DNA from: Rodentolepis nana
Lineage: Eukaryota > Platyhelminthes > Cestoda > Cyclophyllidea > Hymenolepididae
Assembly: GCA_900617975.1 (NCBI GenBank)
Contig: UZAE01000560.1
Coordinates: 1 to 21,383, forward strand
DNA: 21,383 bases
Direction of reading: 5' to 3'
The notes under the pieces are model-generated. The model did not search any database. It was not told where the DNA came from and worked only from the letters and a program-made list of their open reading frames with translations. Every line of letters starts with the position of its first letter. The first letter of the stretch is position 1. Positions 11,277-21,383 of this stretch are shown here, piece after piece. The position numbers were made by a program, and so were the translations under genes.

Positions 11277-12392
11277 CTTCCCGATACTAATATAAGTTCT
11301 TACATACGACAGATTGGGATATTAAATAGTTACATTTCGTATAATCATATTAAGAAGTCCATCCTTACTTCACATCCACTTGGAATTTCAGCCATTTTGA
11401 GACCCACACGTAAGGGCGATGGCGAGTCTTGTAAAATATGAAAAAAATAGAGTTGAGAATTGCAGTAGAGATTATCTTCGTTCACTTTGCTAACTCAATT
11501 CAAAACTGTTTTTAAAAACAAATTGCTTAAAACATAAGAGAAGCGAATTAACATTTTGATCATGAATACGTCTATGCCTGGAGGGAGCACCACCAAATCT
11601 CTCTTGATAACGGAGAAAAAAAAACACAGAATGAATGATAGGATATACGGTTTAAAGAGGAAAAGGCGTTCCTATGAGACTAATCAAGATTAATAACTAC
11701 TAAAACCTGGCGCCATGTTTACAGGGTGCAGAAATTAATTTTTGAAGGAGATTTTCAAGTTAATTTGCTTTGTGAAGTCCAGAGTTTGCATTTACTACTG
11801 GTTAGATATATAGACCTACACCTTTAACAATGAAATAACTCTGATGAGATCGTAAAATGAACGTCTATTGGTTTTAAAAAAAATAAAGTAAATTTTCAAA
11901 TTGAGGGAATTTTAAATGTGCAAATACGTTCATATGGATTTTTATTCCTCATTTTAGTACTGAGATCAATAATCCACGCAAAAAATTTGGAGTTAGTATT
12001 ATGAGCCGTAAATTGTTTAAACAGTGAAGGGCAACTTTGCATCAAATGAAAAGTAACCAACTCAAAGATCCGAAATCTTTTGAGTTCATATTATGCCCAG
12101 ATGGGACTTTTCGTTATACTTCATTCTGACGTGGCGTGGAATGATTATTATATGTAAATTGTTTTTTTATATGTTGTCATAGATACTAAACATAGTACAA
12201 AAAATTGCTTTTTAGTATTTGCCGTAAGCGTCGACATTAAACAATAAACATATTCACTAATTTACTTAAAGGTTTAATTTAAATTTAAAATTTGCAAAGT
12301 CAATTATTTAATAATAAAGGCTGGAGGATGTGAATGTTTCCCATTCTCACAGAAGAAGCTTAATAAAATTCCTGCGTGTTTGAGAGGGAAAG

Positions 12393-12444
12393 TTGGGAAA
12401 CCCAATCTCACCCAATCAATTTCCCCACTTTGAAGGGAAATTGA
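12393..12444. other. Cluster of two small inverted repeats
   Basis: TTGGG-AAA-CCCAA lies at 12393-12405. Just after it, TCAATTTCCC (12416-12425) and GGGAAATTGA (12435-12444) form a perfect 10-bp stem around a 9-base loop. CCCAATC is also directly repeated in between. No transposon or RNA-gene context is recognised, and it may be chance. Confidence 0.35.
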
Positions 12445-14679
12445 AGTGAATGGGCGTGAACAAACTATGATGAGTTTGATAGCAAAAAAAGAAAACTTTA
12501 TTTAAGGGTATCATATTAAATAAATAAATGAATTAATTTACTTATAATTTAGTCAATATCCTAAAATGAAAATTACCGACATCTGAATATCAATGTCTGT
12601 ATTCGACATTTAATTTCAGGGGCTGTTTCAAATAAAGTTGCCACTTGATCACAACGTTCTCAGGAGTTTCAATTTGCGTAATTCTATGAAAGATTTGTTT
12701 AAATATTGACAATTGATTGCAATTTTTTTACCGCAGCTTGGAGAATAACTTGAAGAAAAGCTTTTATGCAGTGACAACAGCGATCTAATTTAAAAATTTA
12801 ATCCTTTTTGGAAGTGGAAAATCTTATTTGACATTAAAAGTGATTACTATGTATTGTAAATGATTTATTTGTATCCTGATGGACTTTTAAATAGAATTTT
12901 TGGTAACAAACTGGGCTTAATTTTAGTCAAGTCCTTAATGTTTGTTAATCAAGATCTGGACCACTCTTGTTTAGGCAAGTTGAATGCACTTAATTCTTAA
13001 AGTCTTCAAATCACATTTTCAAATGGAACTATGAATCAAGTTGAACCATGGGTTCCTTTGTTAATTGTATCTTTTTCATCTAATTCTGTTATCTATTATG
13101 CATAGCTGTCTTATCCCGATTTCACACAAACAAATGGAAATTTTAAGATTGGCCTACAAGATCTGGGTGTCAGGAACAAGATTTGACTGCGTAAAACAGT
13201 GAGAGGATCATGAAATTTGAATTTTAAACTTGCAGACCTGATTTGAATATTACGTCATTACTACGCCACGGAGATCCGAGAATCAAATAAGGTATGGGTG
13301 TTTTAATTTTATGCGGAAAATCTGTCCAAATGAGTGCCTTTTCAACATTTAGCACAATTTTACCTTTCCACCATAACGCTACCTATTGCACCATATCAAA
13401 TTATTGTGCTTTTTAAATTGTTAATAACATCTGAATTACATTAGATAATAGGTAGTTGTCCTAACAGAGTTTAATCAGAATTAGCTCAAAAATTCTTAAA
13501 ATCGTAGCTTAAATTCAAATTAACATTCTAACTCCATCTCAGTGGTTCTCGTGCTCAATGAAGCAGCCAAGCGTTAAGGCTTTAAATATTTTTGAATTTT
13601 GGTCTTTGTGAATACCTATGCCATTGCTAGGGTGATGGGAAGAAGAATTGGAATTTTCTGCAGTTTGGTCCTCAACGATTTGTTTGCTCCACGATATGCA
13701 ACAAACTTATATTTTTTTCTTTTCAAATCAATGAAACGGCTCCCAGTTATTTAAAAAGCGGAAGGATCTGATTCATTTCAATAAAAAATTATGTGACGTC
13801 AATCTCTTTCATCCTACTCATAATCGTAAGTAGATTCTCATAACTTGATCAGCACAATCATAATAAGGTGAACATGAAAGTCACTTAGAATGCCATGTTT
13901 CAATCGATCAAAATTGAGTTTTGAAACATCATTTTTTTCTAGAATTGAGAAAATTTACGATTCAATGCTTTTACTATTTTTCCAACCTCTAAATTCGAAC
14001 ACAGCCTTTATGGTCTCATATGTCGACTAAAACTCTGATTTTGTGAGCAATACGACATCTATTCCTTCAAATGCAGTTAAAACTTCGGAATAGAACAAAT
14101 GTTTCCATAATTCTCAGAAATTAAATGTGGCAAATCTGGATGAGAAGCATTTTCCACCGTCTTCTGTACTCATACCATTGACAACGAAGCAAGTGATTAT
14201 TAATAATACCTATATCCTGCTTTACATATATGGTCTAAGAGTAAAATATTTGATTTGGTTACCAAGAGGTCATTAAAATAGTGAAAGACAGATGGGCAGT
14301 GTCAGATTTGGGGAGTTAGAATATATATATTTCCTCTTATCCACAACAACTGTTTCTATTTTAACAGCACAAAGGAGAAGTAACGACAACAGTAGATTTC
14401 CATTTGCTCTGCCTGTTATATCACTATGTGTTACTAGCAACTGATGAATGATTGGGACTACTTTTCCCCTTCCAGCATTCAAATAACAGAAGTGTTTGAA
14501 TGCATATAACGGAAAATCAAAGAAAATTGGTACAGCAACAGTGTTTGATGCAGAATAATAATAATTTTATTGAATTATAATCAGTGCCATTAATATTAAC
14601 CACAATGCAAAAGGAAAACTAACAATAATTTTCGGTAGCTTTGTTCATGCGTCGCTCAACTTTTCCAAGGAAGGAGTAC

Positions 14680-14976
14680 GAGATAGATTTACCTCCACGT
14701 GATGCTCTCTGGGCAACGTATACTCATACGACAAAAAGTCTATAAACCGGCAGTCGACTTCTGACCCCACTGTATGTCATATTCCACCACTTCATAGTAC
14801 CCGTCTTACCTTTTCTCTGCCTTTGTGCCTGTCTGTCTCTTTTATATCTGTGAATCATTATTCTGTCCCCCATCTCGACTTTTTTTCACTTTGATGTTCC
14901 TTCCCCTCTGTGAAGCCTGAAGTCAACTAAAGGGCAAATGATAGCTATCAAAACGCCTGCCATTTGACATAAATAA
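14680..14976 (+). mobile_element. SINE-like retroposon, copy 5 (internally deleted)
   Basis: The sense strand is plus. The head starts at GAGATAGATTTACCTCCACG (compare GCGATAGACTTACCTCCACG), so the first eight or so bases of the family head are missing. The tail ends in CCATTTGACATAAATA. The flanks carry AACTTTTCCAAG at 14658-14669 and 14977-14988, a perfect 12-bp target-site duplication; beyond it GAAGGAGTAC on the left and AAGTAC on the right suggest it was originally longer. A 16-base segment is missing after CTGAC (around 14765): other copies read CTGAC, then TTCAAACTACCAT, then GACCCC, so the deletion falls between two GAC triplets. The GGTGCACC palindrome is degraded, but CACGTG remains. 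Confidence 0.9.
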
Positions 14977-14994
14977 AACTTTTCCAAGAAGTAC

Positions 14995-16785
14995 AACTGA
15001 GCCTAAACAATGTCTGGTTATGAAATGCTGGATTGATACCTCGATTTCAAATTTGGAAAATCAGGTAATGAAAACCCTCTCACTTTGAAATTTTAAATCA
15101 TTTGTGCATGAATTTGTAGTTTTTACAGTTGGGTCGATGTAAATTAGGACAGGGTAATGGAGTACCATTGGACACCTCTGAAAAATAAGAACTGTATCTT
15201 TTATTCGTCATTAGATTCGGTACTTTCAAACGCACTCGAGACATTTAAATTTATTGGGTGGTTAATTTAACGCCAAAAACAAGCCATGTTCTTCGCTTAA
15301 CCTTCCTATTTTTGCGGGCTTGGCTGGTATAAAATTTTAGGGCTGATGCACAAATACCCAGAAAACGCATCAGGGACAATAATTGAGTAGGTCATATATA
15401 AACATATTGCAGCAATTTGCAACTACCTTGGAATATGATAATGTATTATTGAGGTAAAGATAGTCTTACTGATTGTGAATGAAGTAAAGTCACGATTTAA
15501 GTCTCTCCTTATTGGTTAAATAGCTTGAAGGCCGTAAAATGACGTTTGATTTATGTGATCATTATTTGTAATTCTTGACTGAATATTTTCCCAATATTCA
15601 ATGTGCTTGAACTATCAATTACTCTTCTTAAATTTAACAAAGGTCTTTACTTATTTTAATTAATAAACTACAGACTCAATACAATTATTTTTAAAAATGC
15701 ACAGAAATAAATTATTTAGTTATGACCATTCGAGGTTTGGGTTTCGCCGGTATCGCTGTTGACTCGTTTAAATTATGATTTTTTCTTGCAAAATGGGTTG
15801 TTACTTAAGTGAGGTAAGTTTTTGACTTACATTTTTAAAGATATTGTAGAAGCCTTAGAAAATGATATAAAACAAACTAAATTTTATTCGCTTTTATGCG
15901 CTCAAATGAATCAAAGTAGGTCTTAATTTTGATGAATGTAAAGTTAATCTAAGTTACACAAATATGATTTAATTTAATTCTTGATTATTCCAATAAATGT
16001 CCAGAATGAGGAGACTTTTAAAAATGCGACTGAAAGAGCGACTGAAATGCGACTGTTCACCAAACTTTTAAAAGTAAAAATTTGGGGCTCCTTTTTCCAC
16101 CACAAGTTGGAAAGTTGCATTATCTTGGCAACTAACATTGCAAGAATGTCCAGGTTATATGACTCAGTTTGCTATTTATTACAGTTTTAGAGTCCATTAA
16201 AGAAAGCAGTTTCCCAAGCTCCTTCATTGGCATGGGGGACACAATTAACAATGCTATTGGTTAATGAAACGGACTACTTCTTTTATTGAAAATGAGGCAC
16301 TTATTCACATTAACCGCTTATGCTAGAGATTTCTGCACGTTACATTCTATTTTGTACTATCTACCGCTGAAACGTGTACACTTGGAGCTGAGAAAGTTAT
16401 TGGTATTGGTTGCACCCTACTCTTACAACTATGAAGCAAGTTAGGGTTCATCTAGAATAATGGAGGATTTACAGAGTGGCAGAGAAGTACCTTTAGCTTG
16501 CAATATCATGGCTTCCATGATTGTGCCCTTTTACTAATGATAAATTGTATCTGATTGTATTATTATCCACGGGGTTTAATAACATCGGTCTCTTAAATTT
16601 ATCGGACTTCCTTTTAAAAAACTTCTTGGATTCATGTCCGAGAGTCCTAAGTTGCCATCTCATCCACCTGGGTAAATACACTTACAAGGGATTACTTCTC
16701 CCTCTTCTGACTTGAAAATTGGTTCCTGGTCTTAAAAATTTGTTAATAACATGCGATAATTTTTTAGTGGGAGAAGCTTGTTGCT
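14995..16785. other. Spacer between copies 5 and 6; no gene recognised
   Basis: This 1.8 kb is AT-rich with open frames of 60 to 70 codons (15981-16190 plus; 16493-16681 minus and 16521-16715 plus, which overlap each other). None has recognisable features. A three-unit GCGACTGAAA minisatellite lies inside the first frame and explains part of its openness. Confidence 0.5.
16026..16055. repeat. Tiny minisatellite, about 12-bp period, 2.6 units
   Basis: GCGACTGAAAGA, GCGACTGAAAT and GCGACTG follow one another. It is a local tandem duplication in spacer DNA with no sign of function. Confidence 0.6.
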
Positions 16786-16799
16786 AACTTTTCCAATCA

Positions 16800-17130
16800 G
16801 CGGTGTGGGATAGACTCACCACCACGTGGTACACCCAGGGCAACGTATAATCATGCAGCAAAAAAGTCTATTAGCCGGCAGTTGACTTCTCACTTCAAGC
16901 TACCATCACCCCCACTGTAGGTCATATTCGACCCCTGCACAGTACACATCTTACCCTTTCTGAGCCTTTGTGTATGTCTGTTTCTTTTACATCTGTGAAT
17001 CACTCTTCGATTCCCCCTCCCGAAATCTTCTCACTTTGATGTTCCTCACCCCCTCTGTGAAGCCCGAAGTCAACTAAAGGGCTAATGATAACTATCCAAA
17101 CGCCTGCCATTTGTTATAAATAAATAAATG
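16800..17130 (+). mobile_element. SINE-like retroposon, copy 6 (complete, 331 bp)
   Basis: The sense strand is plus. The head reads GCGGTGTGGGATAGACTCAC, close to the family start, then CCACGTGGTACACC with one change in the second palindrome. The body is full length through CATATTCGACC, the pyrimidine-rich middle, GTCAACTAAAGGGCTAATGA and GCCTGCCATTTG, with the tail TTATAAATAAATAAATG. The flanks are CTTTTCCAATCA (16788-16799) and CTTTTTCAATCA (17131-17142), a 12-bp target-site duplication with one mismatch. The left flank AACTTTTCCAA (16786-16796) is the same 11-mer found at the insertion site of copy 5. Confidence 0.9.
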
Positions 17131-17860
17131 CTTTTTCAATCATATGCTAGATAATATATGAGTTCTGAAGAGCGATGAGCCATAAATTATCCACAGAATA
17201 TGAGATCTCCGGCCTGGGATATCTTATGAGTTTTGGCCAGTTCTTTGAAAATATTCCATGCCGCTTCGTATGAAGCTTGATCTTTCATTCAAGAAGAAAG
17301 CAATCACATTCACCAACAAATGGAGATCCGCATCTGACCCCCAAATAGAATGCGATTTTCTATAAAAGAGCGGTTAATGTAAGTCTAATATTAAGAGTTC
17401 GTCAATTGGGTTATGCACTTTATTGAAAAGAATTCCATCTTAAATTATTTCCATATCATAACATTCTATTATTCTTATTATTACCACACCGATTGAAAAT
17501 TCTTGAGCTCTGCTATGTTAAAATGCCATCAGGGACCTCCTTAACTTCCTCAGTATATGTTGTTAGTAAATAACACGAAATTAATCGACTCGTTGGTTTA
17601 AAATTTCCTTAAAATAGATGGAAATAGGTCTTCCAGAAACTCGGAAATTAATTTTGACCTTGGCATCTATGAATATCATGCCTGGAACTGCACCTCTAAG
17701 GAGAAAATTAATAATACGGTAATAAAAGAAAGTGAGAAATATAATAAACACAATTAAGAATTCTAGAATGAAAATAAAAGCCCCATTTTGAATATTTATC
17801 CTCAAAAGTTTAGGAGATTGCCTTCCAAATGCATTAGTTTGATCAGAATGCGAGTGTACA

Positions 17861-17962
17861 AAGTGGTGCTTAGATGAATCATTTTCAAAGATTAAATTCA
17901 AATGACTAGCATTAATCACACCTGGGACACAATTAGTGCTTAGCCGAATCATCGTAGTAAGG
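17861..17962. repeat. Diverged direct duplication, about 70-bp period
   Basis: GTGCTTAGATGAATCAT at 17866-17882 recurs as GTGCTTAGCCGAATCAT at 17936-17952. In both copies a diverged stretch then leads to GATTAAAT. The similarity covers roughly 38-40 bases and fades outside. It lies inside the 138-codon open frame and may be an old tandem duplication. Confidence 0.5.
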
Positions 17963-18193
17963 ATTAAATGATACACATGGTGTCTTTTAGGCGTCATTGT
18001 GACGCTATGCGTGTAATATAAGTGTTATGAAATAAATCTCATTAATTTTACTCAGGTGCAGGCAAGTTCCTTAACCTCTGCCTCTGAAAGAAATTAAATA
18101 TCCTGCCATAAATGTAACGCCATATTTCCAAGTTGGAGGATAAGATCTTGGGGATAACTTGAGGCAATTGTATTCGAAATTCCATATATCGCA

Positions 18194-18204
18194 CCCCCCC
18201 CCCC
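18194..18204. repeat. Poly-C run (C11)
   Basis: Eleven C residues are followed by TCCCCT. This homopolymer makes the glycine run in the minus-strand frame crossing it, so that part of the translation carries no weight as evidence for a protein. Confidence 0.9.
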
Positions 18205-18313
18205 TCCCCTACCGAGATATTCACCACTCAGAATCAATTTTACGACGTCCAGTGTGGTAAATGCCCTTAATGATCGGTACGCTATTGGCATTAATATATT
18301 CATATCCTTTTGA

Positions 18314-18345
18314 ATTATACATTTATTTATTTATTTATTATACAT
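18314..18345. repeat. (TTTA)n run flanked by a 9-bp direct repeat
   Basis: ATTATACAT at 18314-18322 and 18337-18345 brackets TTTATTTATTTATT. The core resembles the complement of the SINE tail, but no CAAATGGCAGG body follows. It may be a plain microsatellite or a tail-only insertion. Confidence 0.5.
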
Positions 18346-21003
18346 AATTTTATCCAAATTAATATGCCAACATTCATGACATCATTTAAAATTTATTATG
18401 ATCTCTGTCATTTGATTATCATGGCATTGAAAAGATGGTGATTGCTCCTTCGGATTGAGCAGCCAATGGGTGCATTTGGCATCAAACTGTGTGGATAGGA
18501 ATTTATCTAGTAATCAGGTGGGTAAGTCATTATGTTTGATTTTTTTAAATTAATGAATTTAACAAACAGGAATATCATTTGTACTAGTTTTCAACAAATC
18601 TCGCCACCATTTCAACCATTTCAGTTTACCCCAACGTAGTCGCTCTCCTGTAATGCATAGTTTCGAGAAATCTTAATTTAAAAGGAAAAGAACTTCAAAT
18701 TGAAATGTATGGCACATGCATTTTACTCTTATTAAAAGGGAGTACTATGTTAATTGATGGTTCCTCAAAGTGAGAATTTCCTTGTGCTTCTACGTGTGTA
18801 TAATTTTCTATAAAATAATGCAACCATCCAAAACAGTACTTAAATATGATTTGATAACACATTAGCTCAATTTTACAAATATCAACCATAGAAAATTGCT
18901 TATATTTTATCTTTGATGAAAAGTTGGCTTCAATTCAATTATAACCTGCTAATATCGATATAATTCATCACCTACAAAATAATTTCACATGCATATTACG
19001 CGTAGAAAGCTTAAATAAACTAGAAATGGGATAATTGTGCTCTTTATACAAACAAAATTTGAAAATAAAGCCAATTCATCAATAATCCAATTCACTAATT
19101 TGACGTCAACAATGGTTGAATATATAAAGGAATAAATGCAATTTTTTATCCTTTCCGGAAGTGAGTCATCTCTAATTTAGGCTATTAATAATTCATAGGG
19201 AATTGACTTGGCCGTTTAGATAAACAAAAAAACATCCCTTTCAAAATGGCTTTCAAGATGACATAACATAACATTTCTTTAAATGTCAAAGTTAGGACTT
19301 CCCAGAGTCATATTAAGAATGCCTCATAACTAAGGAGCTGTCATACAAGCACGTAAAGGCATTGTTTATTTAGGAATCACTTATAAAATTATTGAGAAAC
19401 TTCACTTTAGTTTTGTTTTCTTATACTTTTCCATTAGATAGAAGATCATATGTTTGCCCAAGATAAGGTATTTACCTAATCGGAATCAATTAAAATCAAT
19501 TTTGATACAGAGGAAAGTAAATAATTTAATACTTATCATTCAAATCACTTATTTTACATATTGATCTTTGGGCAAACAGTTGGGACAATCTCCACTCTTC
19601 TGATAGCGGTTTATTGAATGAACTTTTCTGAGTGTGTTACCATTGGGTAATTTAAAAATTTTAACATTTCGGTAAATTGAACTGAAATAAGTTGAGACAT
19701 TTGCATTTTTGAGTGAACAAAAAGCATAATATTTGAATGAAATCGGATGTAAATTTTCCTAGACTAAGTGCCAAATTCCAATTTGGGATCAAAATCATTA
19801 GTTATAATTTTATAAATTGCTTCCCAGTAAATTAAATACTTCACGTCAACAGCAGTAGTACACAGTGTTCGTTATATTGCTCACTGATCAACATTTATAT
19901 TTCATGCTTTAAAATTAAACTAGAGTTTCAGCATAGGGTTCACTCTTCAAAGCGGTGAATTTTCAGTTTTATAACACAATTAACCATTCTAGATAGAGTA
20001 TTGGCAAATGTCGATAGCATTTGCTAATCATGAACTCCAGATGTGGGAGATAAAAAGACTGCTCGAAATGTATTGAATTTCGCGCACTTGCTCACATTTC
20101 ATGGAATTGTTGGTATTACACAGTGAACAATACTTCTTAAATGAATACTGACAGTTCATCGCCTCTATAATTCGAATATAGTAGAGCACTTAGTGGAACC
20201 TTTCTGTTATTGCCTTCTTCTTGATTTCCATCCTCGTTTCAAACCCTACCATACTCAATTTCCTTTCTTCACTATTCAAATACCTCCCCTTTAAAGAAAC
20301 TTTTGAGGCTCCTTTAACATTGAACCGAATAGCAGCAATGAAAGCAACATATTTAGACTAACGCTTTACGAAAAATAATATAAGCACAGATCTTTTTGTG
20401 CTGTTATATGTTAAAAATAAGTCGAACCCCAATAGTATCCCCGATATTGAGAGTTGGAAATATCACACAACTTGTCACACTTTTAGTACCACGATTTTTA
20501 GATGTTCGATTTGAATTTTGTTAACCTCATGTTTACCACTCGCTTTGGTGCGCCATTTGCATTCTTAAATAAATAATGGCTTATTTACTAAACGTTACTA
20601 ATTATAATTTCAAATTTCATCAAAATGAATTGTCAATCTACCTCACTAGTTCTAATTACCCAAAATACACTGTAACACTTGGTCTGAGTGCGTGTATTAA
20701 ACAACTAAAAACACCAGCAAAATCTTTAAAAGATGAAGCTTTCTACAAGAAATGGCGAATGAAAACCCTCTGGAAAAACACAAGAAACAAAATGTAATGG
20801 TGTTGACAACCCTGGTTCAATAAGAGATAGGTTGAGTGGCATTTTAGATAAAATCTCTCCTTTTCAACTATTCGATGAGAGAAATACTTGCATGCTGGTT
20901 TTCTGATAAGCTCGTCAGAAGTTCGACCAATCACGTAAGCCACAAAATGCTTATGAGTCTCTGACTATATTAAAAAAAATTATCTTTATTCAAGGTTGGG
21001 GGG

Positions 21004-21274
21004 AGGGTATGGGACAGATATACTTGCGCCCTGGGCAACGTATACTCATACGGCAAAAAATGTCTATTAATCGTCAGTTAACTTCTGACCTCAAACTGTC
21101 ATGACCTCCACTCTATGTCATATTCGACCACTTCCACAGTACTCACCTCACCTTTTAAAATACCTTTGTATCTGACTCTTTTACACCTGTGAATCACTCT
21201 TCTGTTCCTCCCTCCGTGGAGTCCGAAGTCAACTAAAGGGCTGATGATAACTGCCATTTGATATAAATAAATTA
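21004..21274 (+). mobile_element. SINE-like retroposon, copy 7 (most diverged, several deletions)
   Basis: The sense strand is plus. The head aligns as GGGTATGGGACAGATATACT, then drops about 13 bases including CCACGTGG, and rejoins at CCCTGGGCAACGTATACTCA. The body continues through CATATTCGACCACTTCCACA and TCACTCTTCTGTTCC. There about 35 bases are missing compared with other copies, between two GTTCC repeats. The 3' block GTCAACTAAAGGGCTGATGA is kept, but about 11 bases are lost before CTGCCATTTG. The tail is ATATAAATAAATTAA. No clean target-site duplication is visible; AAATTATCTTTATTCAAGG on the left and AAATTAATTTGTCCAGGG on the right are only loosely alike. The ends are therefore approximate. 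It is probably the oldest copy. Confidence 0.85.
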
Positions 21275-21383
21275 ATTTGTCCAGGGCTTCCGTAAATTAT
21301 TTAGAATTAAAATTCTAATTATTACACGTAATAATTATTCAGAATATTTGAATATAATAATAGGAAAACAAAGATTAGACAAT
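21275..21383. other. Right-edge spacer; nothing recognised
   Basis: This is about 110 bp of AT-rich DNA after the tail of copy 7. It contains the near-palindromic stretch ACACGTAATAATTATTCA and no other feature. Confidence 0.5.

Larger units (their letters stand above)
7882..14657. other. Longest spacer without the SINE-like element (6.8 kb)
   Basis: This is AT-rich DNA with no recognised gene. Open frames are at most about 70 codons (9989-10174 minus, 10465-10680 plus, 14273-14482 minus), with no domain that I can name. It holds a short TA run (8100-8114), a hairpin at 9245-9269, the large interrupted TA palindrome at 11189-11274, and a pair of small inverted repeats at 12393-12444. No RNA gene or transposon ends were seen. 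Confidence 0.5.
17584..18330 (-). other. Low-stop minus-strand frame, possible decayed coding sequence
   Basis: In one minus-strand frame this stretch of 249 codons has only three stops, at 18094-18096, 18052-18054 and 18025-18027, all within about 70 bases. The two open halves are in register: ATG at 18303 opens 69 codons, and ATG at 17997 opens 138 codons, the longest open frame in the window. The 138-residue product is basic near its start and has a hydrophobic stretch at about residues 73-93 that could span a membrane, though AT-rich DNA gives such F, I and L runs easily. A glycine run in the upstream half comes only from the C11 tract. I recognise no family and no splice-site arrangement that argues for real exons. 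It could be a relic, an unrecognised exon, or chance. Confidence 0.2.
17143..21003. other. Spacer between copies 6 and 7
   Basis: This 3.9 kb is AT-rich. The only part that stands out is 17584-18330, where one minus-strand frame has few stops (separate entry). Other open frames (18695-18889 minus, 20576-20797 plus, 20743-20943 minus) are at most 73 codons and not recognisable. Simple repeats include C11 at 18194-18204 and (TTTA)n near 18321-18340. A small perfect hairpin GCGTCA-TTG-TGACGC lies at 17991-18005. A G-rich patch near 20996-21007 leads into copy 7. Confidence 0.5.

Noticed and set aside
12513..12540. AAATAAATAAATGAATTAATTT as a SINE tail
   Set aside because: No CCTGCCATTTG or other element sequence precedes it. 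It reads as a simple AT-rich repeat.
18184..18204. ATATATCGCACCCCC as a fragment of the element head (family form CTATCGCACACCCC)
   Set aside because: The match is limited to TATCGCAC plus a C run. Nothing further into the element (GGTAAGT, CACGTGG) is present on the expected side.
20551..20580. GCGCCATTTG followed by TAAATAAATAATGG as a truncated 3' end of the SINE-like family
   Set aside because: Only CGCC..CATTTG and the generic TAAATAAAT match. The diagnostic upstream block (AAAGGGCTAATGATAACTAT) is absent.

Overview
This window looks like non-coding nuclear DNA from a eukaryote, most probably an invertebrate animal. It is roughly two-thirds A+T by eye. It has no operon-like packing and no long open reading frames, but it does have microsatellites and interspersed retroposon-like repeats. 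I recognise no protein-coding gene, tRNA, rRNA, CRISPR array, transposase or reverse transcriptase. The species cannot be named from what is visible.

The only clearly organised content is one family of short interspersed elements of about 330 bp, present as seven copies that make up about a tenth of the window. Sense is defined here as the direction in which the A-rich tail is 3'. In that direction each complete copy starts near GGGGTGTGCGATAGACTTAC, followed by a head with two overlapping palindromes (CCACGTGG and GGTGCACC). Next come a unique block ending near CATATTCGACC, a pyrimidine-rich middle, a conserved 3' block ending in GCCTGCCATTTG, and an (AAAT)n-type tail. Five copies have recognisable flanking direct repeats, from a perfect 14 bp to imperfect ones, and they start at about the same 5' position. 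This is the signature of target-primed retroposition of a short non-autonomous element, not of 5'-truncated LINEs. No convincing tRNA-type A and B boxes were found, so the origin of the head is open.

Layout: copy 1 (+) is cut by the left edge (1-310). Copies 2, 3 and 4 lie in the minus orientation at 4164-4512, 5192-5528 and 7537-7867. Copies 5, 6 and 7 lie in the plus orientation at 14680-14976, 16800-17130 and about 21004-21274. A 6.8 kb stretch without the element separates copies 4 and 5; it holds a large interrupted (TA)n palindrome at 11189-11274. Between copies 6 and 7, the minus strand at 17584-18330 has one reading frame with unusually few stops. It could be a decayed coding sequence, but no family is recognisable.

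The remaining DNA is AT-rich spacer with only short open frames, no longer than expected by chance, plus small simple repeats and hairpins. The window is best read as intergenic or intronic DNA shaped by repeated insertion and decay of one SINE-like family.
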